From the NCBI RefSeq assembly GCF_900111765.1, contig NZ_FOIB01000008.1, forward strand, positions 466,647-530,646: a DNA stretch of 64,000 bases, in the 5' to 3' direction. The notes beneath the pieces were generated by a model. The model had not been told where the DNA came from. It saw only the letters and a program-made list of their open reading frames with translations, and ran no database searches. A program made the translations under genes and the position numbers. Source of the DNA: Myxococcus fulvus (GTDB taxonomy: Bacteria; Myxococcota; Myxococcia; Myxococcales; Myxococcaceae). This document shows positions 60,299 through 64,000 of this stretch, one piece after another. The first letter of the stretch is position 1, and each line of letters opens with the position of its first letter.

Positions 60299-61150
60299 AT
60301 GGCCTGGTTTTCGAAGAAGCCGCGCATCGCCGTCGACACCCAGCAGCAGCCCGAGCCCGGACCGTCTCGCATGGAGGGCCTGTGGGCCAAGTGCGAGAGC
60401 TGCGACGAAATCATCTACCGGCAGGAGCTGGAGAAGAACTGGATGGTGTGTCCGCACTGCGACCACCACCACCCCTGGAACGCGCGCGCGCGGCTGGCGA
60501 CGCTGCTGGACCCGGACAGCTTCGAGGAGTTCGACAAGGAGCTGGAGCCGCAGGACCCGCTCGGGTTCAGTGACTCGAAGAAGTACAAGGACCGGCTGAA
60601 GTCCACGCGCAAGAACCTGGAGGAGAACGACGCGTTTGTCTCCGGCGTGGGCCGCATCGGCGGGCACCAGGTGTCCGTGGGCGCCTTCATCTTCGAGTTC
60701 ATGGGCGGCTCCATGGGCTCGGTGGTGGGCGAGAAGGTGGCGAGGACCTTCGAGCGCGCGCATGACCTGAAGTGCTCCGCGCTCATCTTCTCGGCGTCCG
60801 GCGGCGCGCGCATGCAGGAGGGCATCTTCTCGCTGATGCAGATGGCGAAGACCTCCGCGGCCATCGCCCGCTTCCGCACCGGCAACAAGCCCTACATCTC
60901 CGTGCTGCTGCACCCGACGACGGGCGGCGTGGCGGCCTCGTTCTCCTGGCTGGGGGACGTCATCCTCGCCGAGCCCAAGGCGCTCATCGGCTTCGCTGGT
61001 CCGCGCGTCATCGAGCAGACCATCCGCCAGAAGCTGCCCGAGGGCTTCCAGCGCTCGGAGTTCCTGCTCGAGCACGGGATGATCGACAACATCGTCAACC
61101 GCAAGGACCTGCGCGCCCGGCTGGGGCAGATCCTCGGCCTGCTGGGCTGA
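60299..61150 (+). CDS. accD: Acetyl-CoA carboxylase carboxyltransferase, beta subunit
   Basis: 283 residues. The N-terminal zinc ribbon uses C32, C35, C51 and C54 (CESCDE, CPHCDHH). The crotonase-like transferase domain has GRIGGHQVSVGAFIFEFMGGSMGSVVGEK, SASGGARMQEGIFSLMQMAKT, HPTTGGVAASFSWLGD and IGFAGPRVIEQTIRQKLPEGFQRSEFLLEHGMID. With AccA it moves CO2 from biotin to acetyl-CoA in the first step of fatty acid synthesis. folC follows 25 bases on, as in many bacteria. Confidence 0.97.
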   Translation: MAWFSKKPRIAVDTQQQPEPGPSRMEGLWAKCESCDEIIYRQELEKNWMVCPHCDHHHPWNARARLATLLDPDSFEEFDKELEPQDPLGFSDSKKYKDRLKSTRKNLEENDAFVSGVGRIGGHQVSVGAFIFEFMGGSMGSVVGEKVARTFERAHDLKCSALIFSASGGARMQEGIFSLMQMAKTSAAIARFRTGNKPYISVLLHPTTGGVAASFSWLGDVILAEPKALIGFAGPRVIEQTIRQKLPEGFQRSEFLLEHGMIDNIVNRKDLRARLGQILGLLG

Positions 61151-61175
61151 GCCCGCGCGCTCATCGGCCTCCCTC

Positions 61176-62459
61176 ATGAGCGCGCCCAGGACACCTGAGG
61201 AAGCACTCGCCTTCCTCTCGCGGCTCAACCCCTCCGGCATCAAGCTGGGGCTGGAGCGGGTGGGCGAGGCGCTCCAGGCCCTGGGCCACCCCGAGCGCCG
61301 CTACCCGGTGCTGCATGTCGCCGGCACCAACGGCAAGGGCAGCACCTGCGCCTTCGCCGCCACCGCGCTCCAGGCCGCCGGCCACCGCGTGGGCCTCTAC
61401 ACGTCCCCGCACCTGGTGCGCGTCAACGAGCGCATCCGCGTGGGCGGCGAGGACATCTCCGACGAGGACTTCGGCCGCGCCATCCTCGACGTGCTGGAGC
61501 GCTACCCGTCCGCCGTCGCCGAGCCGATGACGTACTTCGAGTTCGGCACCGTCGTGGCGCTGTGGCACTTCGCGCGCGTGGGCGTGGACGTCGTCGTGCT
61601 GGAGACGGGGTTGGGCGGCCGGCTGGACGCGACCTCCGCCGCGCCCTCCACCGTGACGGCCATCACCCCCGTCTCGTTCGACCACATGGAGTACCTGGGC
61701 AACACCCTGGCCGCGATCGCCGGCGAGAAGGCCGGAATCCTCAAGCCCGGCGTGCCCTGCGTCGTCGCCCGGCAGGCCCCCGAGGCGCTGGAGGCCATCG
61801 AGGCCCGCGCGCGGGTGCTCGGGGTGCCCCTCGTCGTGGAGGGGCGGGACTTCGAGGCGCGGCTGCAGCCCGATGGGAGCCTCACGTACCAGGGCGCGGT
61901 GTGGCGCCTGGAGGGGCTGCGCCTGTCGCTGCGAGGTCCCCATCAGGTCCAGAACGCGGCGGTGGCGTTGGCCTGCCTGGAGAGCCTGTCCTCGCGTGGC
62001 GTGGCGGTCTCGCGCGAGGAGGCGAAGGCGGGGCTCGGCTCGGCGCGCTGGCCTGGGCGGTTGGAGGAGGTGGGCGAGCGGCCGGTCGTCCTCCTGGATG
62101 GCGCGCACAACCCGGCGGGGGTGGAGGTGCTGCTCGCGTCCCTGCGCACGCTCTACACGGGGCGCCCGGTCCACTGTGTCTTCGGCGTGGTGGCGGACAA
62201 GGACCGGGGGCCGATGCTGCGGGCGCTCTTCCCCGCGTGCGCCTCTGTGCAGTTGACGCCCCTGGAGACGTCCCGCTCGCTTCCACCCGCGGCCTATCTG
62301 GACGAGGCGCGCGCCCTGGTGCCGGACGTGACCTCCTGGCCGGACGTGGACGCGGCGCTCGCGGAGGCCCGACGGCGCGCGGGCCCGGAGGGACTGGTGC
62401 TGTGCACCGGCTCGCTGTTCCTGGTGGGCATGGTGCGGGCGCGACTGGGGACTCCCTGA
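61176..62459 (+). CDS. folC: Folylpolyglutamate synthase/dihydrofolate synthase
   Basis: 427 residues. Mur-ligase-type ATP motif HVAGTNGKGSTCAF at about 47-60, SPHLVRVNERIRVGGEDISD, ETGLGGRLDATSA, SFDHMEYLGNTLAAIAGEKAGI and LLDGAHNPAGVE. It adds glutamate to dihydropteroate and to folates in the cytoplasm. Adjacent to accD, in an order common among bacteria. Confidence 0.96.
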   Translation: MSAPRTPEEALAFLSRLNPSGIKLGLERVGEALQALGHPERRYPVLHVAGTNGKGSTCAFAATALQAAGHRVGLYTSPHLVRVNERIRVGGEDISDEDFGRAILDVLERYPSAVAEPMTYFEFGTVVALWHFARVGVDVVVLETGLGGRLDATSAAPSTVTAITPVSFDHMEYLGNTLAAIAGEKAGILKPGVPCVVARQAPEALEAIEARARVLGVPLVVEGRDFEARLQPDGSLTYQGAVWRLEGLRLSLRGPHQVQNAAVALACLESLSSRGVAVSREEAKAGLGSARWPGRLEEVGERPVVLLDGAHNPAGVEVLLASLRTLYTGRPVHCVFGVVADKDRGPMLRALFPACASVQLTPLETSRSLPPAAYLDEARALVPDVTSWPDVDAALAEARRRAGPEGLVLCTGSLFLVGMVRARLGTP

Positions 62460-62599
62460 GGGGGCGGCTCGCGCCACCTTCCCGACAGGGACCTGGGGCA
62501 GCGGGGTAGGGCGCGCCGAGGCCCGGTTCCAGCGGGCAACCTTCCAGGATGGGCCTTGCGTCCAGGACGGTCAAGACGCACGGGCCGAGGGGTGAATCC

Positions 62600-62628
62600 T
62601 TGGCGCGTTGCATCAGCCGCCGTAGATT
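62600..62628 (+). promoter_or_regulatory. Candidate promoter with little or no leader
   Basis: TTGGCG, 17-base spacer, TAGATT, with the -10 box ending only six bases before the hydrolase ATG at 62635. A transcript would start at or beside the ATG. Confidence 0.5.
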
Positions 62629-62634
62629 CAAGGC

Positions 62635-63909
62635 ATGCGCCTGCCGGACTGGAGAGCCGCGACCACCACGGGACCCGCCCTCCCGTCCATCGACGAAGTC
62701 GACTTCCGGGCGCTCTACACGAAGACGAAGTACGTGGTGGAGACGGCGGACGGCTGGTCGCTGGTCATCACGCGCTACCGCCCGGTGAAGCAGCCGTTCG
62801 CCCAGCCGCTGTTCGGCGAGCCCCTGTTGCTGGTGCATGGCTTCTCGCAGAACCGTCACACGTGGACGAGCGGCCAGTTCGTCAAGAACCTGCTCTTCTT
62901 CGGCGTGGACATCCACATTTTGGAGCTACGCGGCCACGGCAAGAGCTCCATCGCCTTCCAGAAGGAGCGCGCCGAGCGCTTCAAGCGCCCGCTGCCCCCG
63001 GACCTGGACTATGGCTGGGACCTGGACAGCTATTTCCTCTACGACCTGCCGGCCGCCGTGTCGGGCGTCAAGCGCATCACCCGCCGCGAGCGCATCTTCT
63101 ACTGTGGCCACTCCATGGGCGGGATGCTGGGCTACGGCTACACGGGCATCCACGACGACTTCGAGGGCCTCATCACCATCGGCTCGCCCGCGGACCTGGG
63201 GCGGGGCTTCATGGCGCTGCGCATGCTCGCGCACGGTGCGCCCATGCTCGCGGGGATGATCGACATGACGCTCGCCGGGGTGAACCTGGGCGGCGACGTC
63301 AACGGCCTGGGCAAGAAGCTCTTGTCTCGCGGGGTGGGCGCGTTCAACGCGAAGCTGGGCCGCAAGCTGGTGCCGGAGGAGCGCCGCAAGCTGCGCTTCG
63401 ACGCGGTGCCCGTGGACCTCATCCTCAAGTTCGTCGAGCGGCAGATTGGCAAGGCGGAGGACTCGCCGCTGTATCAACAGCTCACCACGCGGCTCAACCG
63501 GCTCATCAACCCGGAGCGCGTGGGCGCCGACGACATCCGGTGGCTCCTGCGCGAGGGCGGTGAGCGCGAGCCCCGCAAGGTCATCGAGCAGTTCGCCCGC
63601 TGGATTCGCCGCGGGGAGATGGTCTGCTACCGCACCGGCTACGACTTCAAGCGCGGCTTCGAGAAGATCCACATCCCCATGGCCATCATCTTCGGGGACA
63701 TGGACCCGCTCGCCTCGGTGGAGTCCACCCGGAGCGTGTACCGCGCGGCCAAGAGCGAGTACCTGCTCTGGCGGCCCGTGAAGGGCAACAGCCACATCGA
63801 GCTGACGATGGGGCACGACATCCGGCAGATCTGCTACGACATCAAGAACCTCATCGAGTACGCGCGCACGCACCGCAACCGCGCGCCGACCCTGCCTCGC
63901 CTGCGCTAG
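62635..63909 (+). CDS. Alpha/beta hydrolase (lysophospholipase/esterase-like)
   Basis: 424 residues. LLLVHGFSQNRHTW supplies the oxyanion part, and the nucleophile is the Ser in FYCGHSMGGMLGYGY. A helical insert of about 130 residues follows (LAGVNLGGDVNGLGKKLLSRGVGAFNAKLGR), then the acid in IFGDMDPLASVEST and the His in NSHIELTMG. This resembles large lipase or polyester-depolymerase-like hydrolases. No signal peptide. Its TAG stop lies in CTAG at 63906-63909, exactly at the junction with an IS-type sequence, so the original C-terminus may have been longer. Confidence 0.85.
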   Translation: MRLPDWRAATTTGPALPSIDEVDFRALYTKTKYVVETADGWSLVITRYRPVKQPFAQPLFGEPLLLVHGFSQNRHTWTSGQFVKNLLFFGVDIHILELRGHGKSSIAFQKERAERFKRPLPPDLDYGWDLDSYFLYDLPAAVSGVKRITRRERIFYCGHSMGGMLGYGYTGIHDDFEGLITIGSPADLGRGFMALRMLAHGAPMLAGMIDMTLAGVNLGGDVNGLGKKLLSRGVGAFNAKLGRKLVPEERRKLRFDAVPVDLILKFVERQIGKAEDSPLYQQLTTRLNRLINPERVGADDIRWLLREGGEREPRKVIEQFARWIRRGEMVCYRTGYDFKRGFEKIHIPMAIIFGDMDPLASVESTRSVYRAAKSEYLLWRPVKGNSHIELTMGHDIRQICYDIKNLIEYARTHRNRAPTLPRLR

Positions 63910-64000
63910 GCCCTGTCTGATGGATGCAGGTGGCGCAAGTAGGAGCAGATGAGCGCCACCTGCACCATGGCGAGGTAGTTGACGGCGAGCTTGTCGTAGC
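63906..64000 (-). CDS. IS5-like transposase, C-terminal end, continues beyond window
   Basis: Minus-strand frame open to the right edge. Its last 30 residues read YDKLAVNYLAMVQVALICSY, then LRHLHPSDRA. The RYDKLAxNYLAMVQL-type ending is typical of IS5-family (IS427-like) DDE transposases. Its TAG stop uses the same CTAG as the stop of the facing hydrolase gene. Confidence 0.8.
   Translation of the reverse strand, partial: YDKLAVNYLAMVQVALICSYLRHLHPSDRA
63906..64000 (-). mobile_element. End of an IS5-like insertion sequence
   Basis: GGCCCTGTCTGATGG right after the hydrolase end looks like the terminal inverted repeat of an IS5-family element, and CTAG is a known target duplication of part of this family. 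Only one end is in the window, so neither the opposite repeat nor the duplication can be confirmed. Confidence 0.65.

Noticed and set aside
1..64000. CRISPR arrays, prophage or toxin-antitoxin pair
   Set aside because: No regularly spaced repeats, phage structural genes or convincing small gene pairs were seen on reading.

Overview
The window is high-GC, gene-dense DNA from a myxobacterium, most likely of the Myxococcaceae (Myxococcus, Corallococcus or Pyxidicoccus type). The reasons are a chemotaxis operon with the gene content of the Myxococcus Che4 system, a GTPase close to the motility protein MglA, two metalloproteases ending in MYXO-CTERM sorting tails, a Ser/Thr kinase with an extracytoplasmic tail, and many hybrid histidine kinases and lipoproteins. 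This is inferred from protein content; no 16S gene is present.

Layout. 1-7.7 kb (minus strand): a cell-envelope block with a lipoprotein cut by the left edge, a TTG-started outer-membrane barrel, a 668-residue lipoprotein and a 5'-nucleotidase-family lipoprotein with a Cys-rich tail. 7.8-12.5 kb (plus): a Nudix-like protein, a GlpT-like transporter, an unknown membrane protein and a HAD phosphatase. 12.6-16.4 kb: pdhA-pdhB-pdhC for pyruvate dehydrogenase, the E2 carrying two lipoyl domains almost identical in DNA. 16.4-21.7 kb: small proteins, a receiver-kinase, a response regulator, a DUF2625 protein, and tRNA-Glu and tRNA-Gln genes with promoters and a U-tract terminator, followed upstream by gltX (to 23.2 kb). 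23.3-25.6 kb: a coupled trio of secreted proteins. 25.7-27.8 kb: the Ser/Thr kinase with PEGA and TonB_C domains.

28-35.2 kb: the che operon cheW-cheR(TPR)-mcp-cheY-cheW-cheA/Y, with no cheB, faced by a histidine-kinase-like gene lacking a recognisable ATPase domain. 36.4-39.9 kb: a heparinase II/III-like protein behind a near-consensus sigma-54 promoter, then a UDP-sugar dehydrogenase; together they suggest surface polysaccharide metabolism. 40-47.8 kb: an exported TldD-like protein, an OmpA-domain protein, a GAF-kinase-receiver hybrid, a peptidase-MA lipoprotein, an alkaline-phosphatase-fold enzyme and a DUF4388 protein.

47.8-51.4 kb: a tight minus-strand run rpmB-murQ-anmK-(MglA-like GTPase), joining muropeptide recycling to a small GTPase. 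51.5-56.8 kb: a FAD oxidoreductase, a HAD phosphatase, a 3-hydroxyisobutyryl-CoA hydrolase-like enzyme, and a divergent alpha/beta hydrolase and MarR regulator sharing two palindromic operators. 57-62.5 kb: purM-purN, a Crp-family protein next to a class II cAMP-phosphodiesterase-like protein, accD and folC. 62.6-64 kb: an alpha/beta hydrolase whose stop codon lies in a CTAG next to the end of an IS5-like transposase gene that leaves the window.

No CRISPR array, prophage or obvious defence island was seen. No stretch over 300 bases lacks a gene; the longest non-CDS stretch (20.9-21.3 kb) holds the two tRNAs.
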